Both the position numbers and the translations under genes were made by a program. A stretch of 17,932 nucleotides of DNA from Candidatus Aenigmatarchaeota archaeon (GTDB taxonomy: Archaea > Aenigmatarchaeota > Aenigmatarchaeia > JACPZZ01), in assembly GCA_016202795.1 (NCBI GenBank), contig JACQNY010000084.1, positions 1-17,932 of the forward strand. Direction: 5' to 3'. The notes under the pieces are model-generated. The model did not search any database and was not told the origin of the DNA. It was given only the letters and a program-made list of their open reading frames with translations. Of this stretch, positions 6,861-12,109 are shown piece by piece (positions within the stretch are counted from its first letter, which is position 1; each line of letters begins with the position of its first letter).

Positions 6861-6969
6861 GCCTCCATAGCTCAACGGTACGCGGAAAGCGCTAAAGAGC
6901 GACTGCTTTGTACTAACGTCAAAGTTAATGAATAGCAGTAGGTTGCGGGTTCGAATCCCACTGGAGGCT
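6861..6969 (+). tRNA. tRNA-Thr (TGT) with two introns (D-loop and anticodon loop)
   Basis: Acceptor GCCTCCA/TGGAGGC (6861-6867/6962-6968), discriminator T6969. Anticodon stem ACTGC/GCAGT (6902-6906/6935-6939), anticodon TGT at 6909-6911. Intron A, 16 bases at 6880-6895, interrupts the D-loop near position 20/21: D-stem GCTC/GAGC is the outer helix, AACG/CGCT the central helix (3 of 4 pairs), with bulges GT|A and AA|A. Intron B, 21 bases at 6913-6933, follows position 37, with intron helix TAAC/GTTA and correctly spaced bulges TA|C and AT|A, but only two central pairs. Removing both gives a 72-base tRNA. The T-stem has one C-A mismatch (position 50-64). Discriminator U is consistent with some archaeal tRNA-Thr. 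Confidence 0.9.
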
Positions 6970-6978
6970 TCCAATTTG

Positions 6979-6988
6979 TTTATTTAAG
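6979..6988 (+). promoter_or_regulatory. TATA-like box for the gene pair at 7019
   Basis: TTTATTTAAG, 10 bases after tRNA-Thr, predicts a start near 7010 and a leader of about 9 bases before ATG 7019. Confidence 0.5.
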
Positions 6989-7018
6989 CCTTACCCAGTC
7001 TATTATTCAGAGATTGCC

Positions 7019-7315
7019 ATGGACGCTGTTTACTTTATACCAAGGAAGGATTTTTCCGAGATTGAGCAGGCTTTGCTAAAGGACGATCTTGTTTCGCGCC
7101 AGTCCCTGACTTTTAGAAATGCTGCTAATTTCGACTCAAAAGAAGACGCGGTTTGCGTAAGGATTTCCGGTTCTGAAGAGGCTTTGTTTAAAGCAAAGGA
7201 GATCATAGCCGGAAAAGGCAAATTAATAGAAGGCGCAGAAAAGGAACGGATACTCAAGCAGATAGCCGACGAAGAGGACGTTGTTGCGCAGGGTTTCGGA
7301 AACATTTTCGAGTGA
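7019..7315 (+). CDS. Small conserved-looking protein of unknown function
   Basis: A 98-residue acidic protein beginning MDAVYFIPRKDF. Predicted order: beta strand, helix (SEIEQALLKDDL), strand, then AVCVRISGSEEALFKAKEIIAG, a strand-loop-helix reminiscent of small alpha/beta RNA-binding folds (KH-like). A helical tail ILKQIADEEDVVAQGFGNIFE ends it. No catalytic motif is seen and I do not recognise the family; the KH-like comment is only a structural impression. The gene stop overlaps the GTG start of the M24 peptidase (GTGA), so the two are probably translated together. Confidence 0.65.
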   Translation: MDAVYFIPRKDFSEIEQALLKDDLVSRQSLTFRNAANFDSKEDAVCVRISGSEEALFKAKEIIAGKGKLIEGAEKERILKQIADEEDVVAQGFGNIFE

Positions 7316-8319
7316 TTTTTTTGGAACGTCTTAAAAGGCTGTGGAAAATAATTGATTCCAAAGACCTTGACATAGACGCTGTTTTTTTGCCTAACACACC
7401 AGACCAAAATTTCTATTACGTCACCGGCCTTGACGGCCCTTTCGAAGGATGTTTTGCAATGCTGGGCAAAAACAAATTCGAGTTAGTCGTTTCCGAATTG
7501 GATTATCAAAGCGCGAGGAAACAGGGAATAAAGAAGCCTACGATAATAACGAAACGTTCAGAACAGGTTGAAATAATAAAAAATTACGCCGGATCCGGGA
7601 AGATCGGCGTAATTGCGGATAAATTATCCTACGCCTCTGGTAAAAAACTCGAGTCTTTGGGGCTAAAATTAATCGATATTTCTTCCTGTTTCGAAGAATG
7701 CCGCATGATCAAGGACAAAGAAGAGATAAGGCGAATAAAAACGGCTGTTGGCGTGAGTAAGAACGCGCTAGAGAATGCGGTTTCCGAAATTACGAATGAG
7801 AATGCGCTAGCTTCGAAAATTGACGGTATAATAAGGTCCAAAGATTGCGGGCTGGCGTTTCCGACTATATGCGCCGCGGATAAAAACTCCGCGCTTCCCC
7901 ATTACGCCACGGGCTTCGCGAAAATAAACGAAATGGTTCTTGTTGATTTTGGCGCGAAGTTCAAAGGTTATTGCGCGGACATAACCCGCTGCGTATTCAA
8001 AAAAAGATCAAATTGGTTTACGAAAACGGAAAACAAAGTCATGGAAGCTTATGAAAAATGCGTTGAAATAGCTAATAACAACGGCACCGGATTTGACATG
8101 CAGAAGGCGGCGCAATCGACGCTGGGCAAAGGATTCATCCATTCGATAGGCCATTTCCTCGGGCGCGATGTGCATGAAAGCTCTTTGAGTAATTTCAAAA
8201 CGCCTTTCATGCCTGGCATGGTGTTTACCATCGAGCCCGGTTCTTACGACGTTAGGCGTGGCGGAGTAAGGTTTGAAAACGATTTTTTAGTAACGAAAAA
8301 CGGAATTAAAGAGCTTTAG
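7312..8319 (+). CDS. M24 metallopeptidase, Xaa-Pro dipeptidase/aminopeptidase type
   Basis: A 335-residue protein with a creatinase-like N-terminal domain (about 1-135) and a pita-bread catalytic domain. All five metal ligands are visible: D212 (LVDFGAKFKG), D223 (ADITRCVF), H281 (IGHFLGRDVHES), E308 (FTIEPGSYD) and E322 (GVRFENDF). This pattern fits Xaa-Pro dipeptidases (PepQ) and Xaa-Pro aminopeptidases, which release N-terminal residues before proline. At 335 residues it is slightly shorter than the usual 350-370. The start is GTG 7312 overlapping the upstream stop, or TTG 7321 giving MERLKRLW. The 3' end overlaps the convergent HD gene by 14 bases. Confidence 0.9.
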   Translation: MIFLERLKRLWKIIDSKDLDIDAVFLPNTPDQNFYYVTGLDGPFEGCFAMLGKNKFELVVSELDYQSARKQGIKKPTIITKRSEQVEIIKNYAGSGKIGVIADKLSYASGKKLESLGLKLIDISSCFEECRMIKDKEEIRRIKTAVGVSKNALENAVSEITNENALASKIDGIIRSKDCGLAFPTICAADKNSALPHYATGFAKINEMVLVDFGAKFKGYCADITRCVFKKRSNWFTKTENKVMEAYEKCVEIANNNGTGFDMQKAAQSTLGKGFIHSIGHFLGRDVHESSLSNFKTPFMPGMVFTIEPGSYDVRRGGVRFENDFLVTKNGIKEL

Positions 8320-8896
8320 TCAATTTTGGAATTTTCTTCAGGCCGCGCAACCACGAATAAGGTTCCGTGGATGCGATCTCCCTTGCCAGCAATTTTGCGG
8401 TTTTTGTTTTCATCGCCTTTCTCGAATTGCCCATCCATTTTGATACAGATCCAAACGAGCCGAGCGCTTCGTATTCACGTGCCTGCACGAACAGTTCAAG
8501 AAGATCGGCGTCGCGAGCGATTACGGACTCTTTCGTCTTTCTATCTTCGTACTCTTCGGCGATTTCCAGCAGATCGTTGTCAAAAAGTTTGCCTAATATT
8601 TCTTTCAAGGCCTCGCGCTCGCCCTTGTCCTTTATGTAGCGGTCTGCGACTTTGTTAATGTCGCCTGTCCGACCTTCGGCGATGTCATGAAGCAAACATA
8701 TTTTGATAACCTTGTTTTCGTCCGCCCCTTCTGATTTGGCCAGAAACAAACCTATGACCGCAGCTCGCCACGAATGTTCGGCAACGCTTTCCGGATTTTT
8801 TATTCCCAAAAGGGTCCAGCCGCTGCGCGGCGTTCTCTTCAACTGGCCGCACTCGAAAATTAGTTTCGCCAGTTTTCTCAATTCGCTGCTTTTCAT
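8306..8896 (-). CDS. HD-domain hydrolase, YfbR/HDDC2-like 5'-deoxynucleotidase family
   Basis: A 196-residue protein. Metal-site residues are H41 (SVAEHSWRAA), H70-D71 (CLLHDIAEGRTGDI) and D129/D131 (IARDADLLEL). The N-terminal LKRTPRSGW and the block HDIAEGRTGDI are typical of the YfbR/HDDC2 group, whose studied members remove the 5'-phosphate from deoxynucleoside monophosphates. The C-terminal region has basic and aromatic residues (SYSWLRGLKKIPKL-like). ATG 8896 fits a minus-strand TATA-like box about 25 bases upstream. It is convergent with the M24 gene and divergent from the SDR gene. The exact substrate is an inference. Confidence 0.88.
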   Translation of the reverse strand: MKSSELRKLAKLIFECGQLKRTPRSGWTLLGIKNPESVAEHSWRAAVIGLFLAKSEGADENKVIKICLLHDIAEGRTGDINKVADRYIKDKGEREALKEILGKLFDNDLLEIAEEYEDRKTKESVIARDADLLELFVQAREYEALGSFGSVSKWMGNSRKAMKTKTAKLLAREIASTEPYSWLRGLKKIPKLTKAL

Positions 8897-8898
8897 AG

Positions 8899-8924
8899 AT
8901 ATAAGATGTGTTCCTGTATTTAAT
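8899..8924. promoter_or_regulatory. Interlocked divergent TATA-like boxes
   Basis: Start codons 8896 (minus) and 8927 (plus) are separated by only 30 bases. ATATAAG (8899-8905) is centred 25 bases ahead of ATG 8927. TATTTAAT (8917-8924, minus ATTAAATA) is centred about 25 bases ahead of ATG 8896. Each box abuts the other gene's start codon, so both messages would be leaderless and initiation on one side should block the other. Confidence 0.55.
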
Positions 8925-8926
8925 TC

Positions 8927-9865
8927 ATGATACTTATTACTGGTGCGGACGGTAACCTTGGCTCCTACGTTTCGCAGCTTTTCTCCAAAAAAGGCTTAAA
9001 AACAAGGCTGATGTCGCGCGGCGGGATGAAAAAATTACGAAACTCTGAAGTCGTACAAGCAGATATTTTGGACAAATATTCGCTCACAAAAACCTTCGAG
9101 GGCGTAAAAACTGTTGTACACCTTGCTGCAACGCTGGACTTCGGAAAATCGCCGAAAGAAATGATGAAAATAAATTATGAAGGAACGAAAAATGTCCTTG
9201 ACGCGGCTTTAGCGGCTGGGACTACAAAATTTGTTTACGCAAGTTCTGTGGCTGTATACGGGTTTAACCCGGAATTACCCGTGTCCGAAAATTTCGTACT
9301 AAAAGCGAGAGATTCTTATGGGTTGAGCAAGATAAAATCCGAGGAGGTTATAAAAAAATCCGGCATAGGGTACACTTTTTTAAGGCCGACCGTGATTTAC
9401 GGTGCCGGATTCGAAACCGGTTTCAAGACCATAGCAAACTTGATAAGGTCGGGCCGTATGAAAATAATAGGCGATGGGGAAAACAGGTTGCATTTTGTCC
9501 ATGTGAAAGATTGCGCAAACGCTTTCTACCTGGCCGCGACAAAAAAACCCTTCGACGAGGCTTTCAATATCGGGGGGCCTGAAGTGATAACGCAGAAAGA
9601 GGCGTTTGCGCTGGTTTCTGAATTTCTTGGTGTTGCTCCTCCAAACGAACACGTCAACAAAAGGATTGCCGTGTGGGGCGCGAAAATAAACTATATTATC
9701 AAAAAATTACAGGGGAAAGATCCCCATGTCCTCGAACGCTACATCAAGGTGCTATCAAGCGACAGGTATTACGATACCTCAAAGGCAAAAAAAGCTTTAG
9801 GTTACAGGCCCGCTGTCGGTTACAGGGAAGGCATAAAAGAGGTTGTCGATTCTTTAGCCGACTGA
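8927..9865 (+). CDS. NAD-dependent epimerase/dehydratase (extended SDR)
   Basis: A 312-residue extended short-chain dehydrogenase. The Rossmann nucleotide motif is TGADGNLGS (5-13, GxxGxxG). HLAATLDFG (65-73) is a typical strand-4 motif, S106/S107 lies in YASSVAVYG, and the catalytic Y131-x3-K135 is in SYGLSKIKSEE. RPTVIYGAG and an HFVHVKDCANAF region complete the sugar-nucleotide-epimerase pattern. Likely substrates are nucleotide sugars or 3-beta-hydroxysteroid-like compounds; the sequence does not choose between them. ATG 8927 fits the TATA-like box at 8899. The TGA stop at 9863-9865 overlaps the first bases of palindrome copy 2. Confidence 0.88.
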   Translation: MILITGADGNLGSYVSQLFSKKGLKTRLMSRGGMKKLRNSEVVQADILDKYSLTKTFEGVKTVVHLAATLDFGKSPKEMMKINYEGTKNVLDAALAAGTTKFVYASSVAVYGFNPELPVSENFVLKARDSYGLSKIKSEEVIKKSGIGYTFLRPTVIYGAGFETGFKTIANLIRSGRMKIIGDGENRLHFVHVKDCANAFYLAATKKPFDEAFNIGGPEVITQKEAFALVSEFLGVAPPNEHVNKRIAVWGAKINYIIKKLQGKDPHVLERYIKVLSSDRYYDTSKAKKALGYRPAVGYREGIKEVVDSLAD

Positions 9866-9895
9866 AGCATACCGTATTCTGTATCGGTATGCTTC
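9864..9895. repeat. 32-bp palindrome, copy 2
   Basis: Arms GAAGCATACCG (9864-9874) and CGGTATGCTTC (9885-9895) around TATTCTGTAT, followed by TA. It lies between the convergent ends of the SDR gene and tRNA-Gly. Read on the minus strand its centre is ATACAGAATA, 9 of 10 bases identical to copy 3. The fourth arm pair is G-C here but A-T in copy 3, a change on both arms that keeps the pairing. No T-run follows, so it is not a standard intrinsic terminator. Confidence 0.75.
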
Positions 9896-9905
9896 TAATT
9901 GAGAC

Positions 9906-9996
9906 TGCGGCCACCGGGATTCGGACCCGGGTAACGAACTTGGGAAGCTTACACAATCGCTAAAACTTTCGTGTCTTACCGCTAGACCATGGCCGC
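9906..9996 (-). tRNA. tRNA-Gly (CCC) with a 20-base non-canonical intron
   Basis: On the minus strand: acceptor GCGGCCA/TGGCCGC, discriminator A (9906), D-stem GTCT/AGAC, T-stem CCGGG/CCCGG. The intron is at 9949-9968, tRNA position 29/30. A strict BHB supports it: outer helix AAG/CTT, central helix ACAC/GTGT, bulges GA|A and AA|G, and a small intron stem. After splicing the anticodon stem is CGAGC/GTTCG (one G-U pair) and the loop is TTCCCAA, anticodon CCC at 9942-9944 (reverse). A cut one base later (30/31) would give a fully Watson-Crick stem but a weaker BHB. The T-loop reads TCCGAAT, with C where U55 is nearly universal. Confidence 0.92.
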
Positions 9997-10032
9997 TTTT
10001 TGACGTCTTTTGTTCAGATTAGTCCTGTAAGT

Positions 10033-10044
10033 AAATTTATATTA
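10033..10044. promoter_or_regulatory. AT-rich TATA-like element between tRNA-Gly and the coiled-coil gene
   Basis: AAATTTATATTA reads as a TATA-like box on both strands. On the plus strand it predicts a start near 10064, ahead of ATG 10076. On the minus strand it predicts a start near 10013, giving a tRNA-Gly leader of about 17 bases. One element may serve both directions. Confidence 0.45.
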
Positions 10045-10075
10045 GCCAGATTTGAATGTTATTGTAGTGAATAGA

Positions 10076-10537
10076 ATGGTCTGGTTTGTAAAAAAGAAGC
10101 TCGGGACCGGTTTGATCAATACTCAGGACAGCGGGCAGGCCCTGATCAATGAGGATTTTACTTCTTCGGAGCCGATTGTAAAAATTGCAGAGCCGCCGCC
10201 GATTCGTGAGGCGCCGTTGTTCATTAAAGTCGACCGGTACAAGGAAATGCTATCTTATTTTGGCGCGCTGAAAAACGACATAGAGACTTTAAAACAACTT
10301 GGGAATGTTCTCAACAGCACACAGGAGATGTTTATGGTAACGAACAACGCAATTAGCGCGACGCTGGAGAAAACGAATAAGATCATAGATTCGCTTGACG
10401 CGGAGATGGGCCGGCCGCAAGGGTTAAACATAGACATGGACATTGAGGCGAAACGCGCAGAAATGAAAGTTTCACTGAACGAGTTAAAATCGCAATTGGA
10501 TAAGTTAAAAAGCGAAGTAAAGGCTATCTCTGCTTGA
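10076..10537 (+). CDS. Coiled-coil protein of unknown function
   Basis: A 153-residue protein. A basic start (MVWFVKKKLG) and a low-complexity acidic/proline linker (EPIVKIAEPPPIREAP, about 35-50) lead to a long helical region from about 55 to 150. Heptad-like patterns are clear at the end, LNELKSQLDKLKSEVKAISA. There is no membrane segment and no enzyme motif. The frame is open upstream to about 10052, but the TATA-like box at 10033-10044 favours ATG 10076. Similar archaeal proteins are often only called coiled-coil or structural; I cannot assign a family. Confidence 0.65.
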   Translation: MVWFVKKKLGTGLINTQDSGQALINEDFTSSEPIVKIAEPPPIREAPLFIKVDRYKEMLSYFGALKNDIETLKQLGNVLNSTQEMFMVTNNAISATLEKTNKIIDSLDAEMGRPQGLNIDMDIEAKRAEMKVSLNELKSQLDKLKSEVKAISA

Positions 10538-10540
10538 TCT

Positions 10541-10550
10541 TTTTAAATAC
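10541..10550 (+). promoter_or_regulatory. TATA-like box for tRNA-Leu
   Basis: TTTTAAATAC just after the coiled-coil stop predicts a start near 10571, about 70 bases before tRNA-Leu. That is a long leader for a tRNA and it contains the hairpin at 10608-10630. Confidence 0.45.
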
Positions 10551-10607
10551 TTTTGAATGAAACAGAAATTGGTTAACCTGCTGAGGAAAAGGTGGGCTTG
10601 GCATACC

Positions 10608-10630
10608 GGCGCATATCAGAGATATGCGCC
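10608..10630 (+). other. Perfect 10-bp hairpin in the tRNA-Leu leader
   Basis: GGCGCATATC and GATATGCGCC pair around AGA, ending 11 bases before the tRNA 5' end. The surrounding leader (10571-10641) also contains the palindrome GGTTAACC. It could be a processing signal or part of a separate small RNA. The hairpin differs from the 32-bp palindrome family in arm and loop size. Confidence 0.6.
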
Positions 10631-10641
10631 CAGCTACAACT

Positions 10642-10862
10642 GCGGGGGTAGCCAAGTCCGGTCAACACTTGAGTGATGAGGCGTAGTGAACTGACGCAAC
10701 GACAGACTGACACATACCATGTATGTGTCTAGTTGCAATGCGTCTGGCTGCAACGCCAATGATCAAAGGCGTCAGACTCAAGTGCTTCAGGTTCGCTGAA
10801 ATCGTGAAGCCAAGAAATCTGATCTCCTAGCGAGTTCGTCGGTTCAAATCCGGCCCCCCGCA
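10642..10862 (+). tRNA. tRNA-Leu (CAA) with two introns of 101 and 34 bases
   Basis: Acceptor GCGGGGG/CCCCCGC (10642-10648/10855-10861), discriminator A10862, D-stem GCC/GGC, anticodon stem TCAGA/TCTGA (10772-10776/10818-10822), anticodon CAA at 10779-10781, a long variable arm (CTC/GAG) as expected for Leu, T-arm 10838-10854. Intron 1 is 10666-10766 in the D-loop: central helix GGTC(10660-10663)/GATC(10761-10764), bulges AA|C and AA|A, short outer helix CC/GG. Intron 2 is 10783-10816 after position 37, with a 6-bp intron helix GCTTCA/TGAAGC directly at the right spacing but only two of four central pairs. The spliced tRNA is 86 bases, normal for Leu. CACTTGAG at the start of intron 1 is the exact complement of CTCAAGTG (10777-10784). 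Confidence 0.9.
10666..10766 (+). ncRNA. Candidate structured intron RNA with a box-C-like kink-turn
   Basis: Once excised, the intron ends can close as TTGA(10669-10672)/TCAA(10763-10766). Next comes GTGATGA (10673-10679, matching box C) opposite AATGA (10758-10762), which allows tandem G-A/A-G pairs and a U-U as in a C/D kink-turn. The stem continues as GGCGT(10680-10684)/ACGCC(10753-10757). Two CTGA boxes (10691-10694, 10707-10710) and a 9-bp hairpin GACACATAC/GTATGTGTC follow inside. The box opposite C is ATGA, not CTGA, and no good C' is seen, so a standard C/D guide RNA is not proven. Pre-tRNA-Trp introns of some archaea are known C/D guides, which makes the idea reasonable. Confidence 0.4.
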
Positions 10863-10863
10863 C

Positions 10864-10939
10864 TCAAACTTCTTAAGACAGAGGTTTGTAAAGCAAACCT
10901 CGCAAAGGAAACATGTTCGGTTTCCTTTGAGAAGTTTGA
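10864..10939 (+). other. Perfect three-way-junction structure after tRNA-Leu
   Basis: Three helices without a single mismatch: outer TCAAACTTCT (10864-10873)/AGAAGTTTGA (10930-10939); hairpin GAGGTTTG (10881-10888)/CAAACCTC (10894-10901), loop TAAAG; hairpin CAAAGGAAAC (10903-10912)/GTTTCCTTTG (10920-10929), loop ATGTTCG. Junction strands are 7, 1 and 0 bases. It begins two bases after the tRNA and ends 12 bases before the nop5 TATA-like box. It is non-coding as far as I can see, and could be a tRNA trailer or terminator, a separate small RNA, or a DNA structure. Confidence 0.6.
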
Positions 10940-10951
10940 TCAAGAACCGCC

Positions 10952-10960
10952 TATTTAAAC
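10952..10960 (+). promoter_or_regulatory. TATA-like box for nop5-fibrillarin
   Basis: TATTTAAAC predicts a start near 10982 and a leader of about 36 bases before ATG 11018. The leader contains TTTGATCAA (10998-11006), also present at 10935-10943 at the edge of the three-way-junction element. Confidence 0.5.
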
Positions 10961-11017
10961 CTTGCAGAAACTCATTATTCAACAAACTTTAAGGAACTTT
11001 GATCAAAAAGGGATGTT

Positions 11018-12100
11018 ATGAAAGCGTACCTAGGCTATTCGGTTGTGGGCGTACTGGCGTTCGACGCGGAAGGGAAGTTATTAGATAAAGAACTATTCAA
11101 AAAGGACTCAAAACAGATATCGGCAAAATTAAACACGGCTAAAGACTCATTTCTGGATGAAGAGCTTGTACTGCTAAGGAGTCTTGCTAAAACGGGCGTG
11201 AAAGAATTTTACGGTCTATACCCAAAATCCGGAGAATTCGATATCGAAAAAGACACCGAGAATATCGGAGAAAATAAAACGAAAGCGATTTTCCGCGAAA
11301 TCGCGCTCAGGGAAAAATGGGTTGAATCACAAGCCGAATTAAACAAACTGTTGTCGGCTGTCGGTTCTGAGAGTTCGAAGTCCGAATTGCGGAATGTCGA
11401 AAAGGACAAAATAGGGATGCGGGTAGTAGGCATGATTGACGAATTAAACAGGAATATAAACACATTATCAGAGCATTTGCGCGAATGGTATGGGCTTTAT
11501 TTTCCAGAGATAAACGGGCTGCTCAAGGACAACGAAAAATTTGCGGATTATGTCGCGGATAAAACGCTGCGAGAAAATTTTGAGCGCGACGGCAAAAAAC
11601 TTGACATAGAAACCGCGGGCATGGAATTTGACAAAAGTGATATTGAAAGTGTCAGGCAGGCCGGAATAGTTTTGAAGGAGATGTACAATGAGAAAAGGAA
11701 TCTTGAAAAGTATCTTGAAACTCTCGGCAAAAAAATAATGCCAAACACATCGGCCGTAGCTGGCGCGCTGCTCGCGTTCCGATTGGTCTCGCAGGCCGGC
11801 GGTTTGGACAAACTTGCCAAACTGCCTTCCTCGACGATACAACTACTCGGAGCCGAAAAAGCGCTGTTCAGGTTTCTGAAAAAGAAGGGAAAAGCTCCTA
11901 AGCACGGAATCATATTCTATCATCCGGCAGTCATTTCAGCGCCGATACCAATCAGGGGAAAAATAGCGCGTATTGTTGCCTCGAAAATAACTATTGCCGC
12001 GAGGGTGGATTTCTATTCCGACAATGACAGAAGCGCTTTGATGAAAGCTGAATTAAACCAGCTTATCGCAAATGCGACTTCTCATTTTAGGGAAAAGTAG
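11018..12100 (+). CDS. nop5: Nop5 (Nop56/58 homologue), scaffold of C/D guide RNPs
   Basis: A 360-residue protein. The N-terminal domain (about 1-105, MKAYLGYSVVGVLAFD) is the fibrillarin-binding part, then a long helical coiled-coil region (about 110-235), then the Nop domain. The Nop domain includes NTSAVAGALLAFRLVSQAGG (243-262), LPSSTIQLLGAEKALFRFLKK (269-289), KHGIIFYHPAV and RGKIARIVASKITIAARVDFYS. These match archaeal Nop5, which bridges L7Ae-bound guide RNA and fibrillarin in 2'-O-methylation of rRNA and tRNA. Its length is somewhat under the usual 370-420 and the basic C-terminal tail is nearly absent. It is followed 9 bases later by fibrillarin, the classic archaeal pair. Confidence 0.95.
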   Translation: MKAYLGYSVVGVLAFDAEGKLLDKELFKKDSKQISAKLNTAKDSFLDEELVLLRSLAKTGVKEFYGLYPKSGEFDIEKDTENIGENKTKAIFREIALREKWVESQAELNKLLSAVGSESSKSELRNVEKDKIGMRVVGMIDELNRNINTLSEHLREWYGLYFPEINGLLKDNEKFADYVADKTLRENFERDGKKLDIETAGMEFDKSDIESVRQAGIVLKEMYNEKRNLEKYLETLGKKIMPNTSAVAGALLAFRLVSQAGGLDKLAKLPSSTIQLLGAEKALFRFLKKKGKAPKHGIIFYHPAVISAPIPIRGKIARIVASKITIAARVDFYSDNDRSALMKAELNQLIANATSHFREK

Positions 12101-12109
12101 GCTGCTACA

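Noticed and set aside
9864..9895. Intrinsic terminator after the SDR gene
   Set aside because: The hairpin lacks a T-run, and related copies lie upstream of genes, so a terminator role does not explain the family.
10557..10676. Short ORF (about 39 codons, MKQKLVNLLRKRWAWH...) crossing the tRNA-Leu 5' end
   Set aside because: It runs into the tRNA and through a perfect hairpin, and its ATG is too close to the TATA-like box. Better explained as leader RNA, though not fully excluded.
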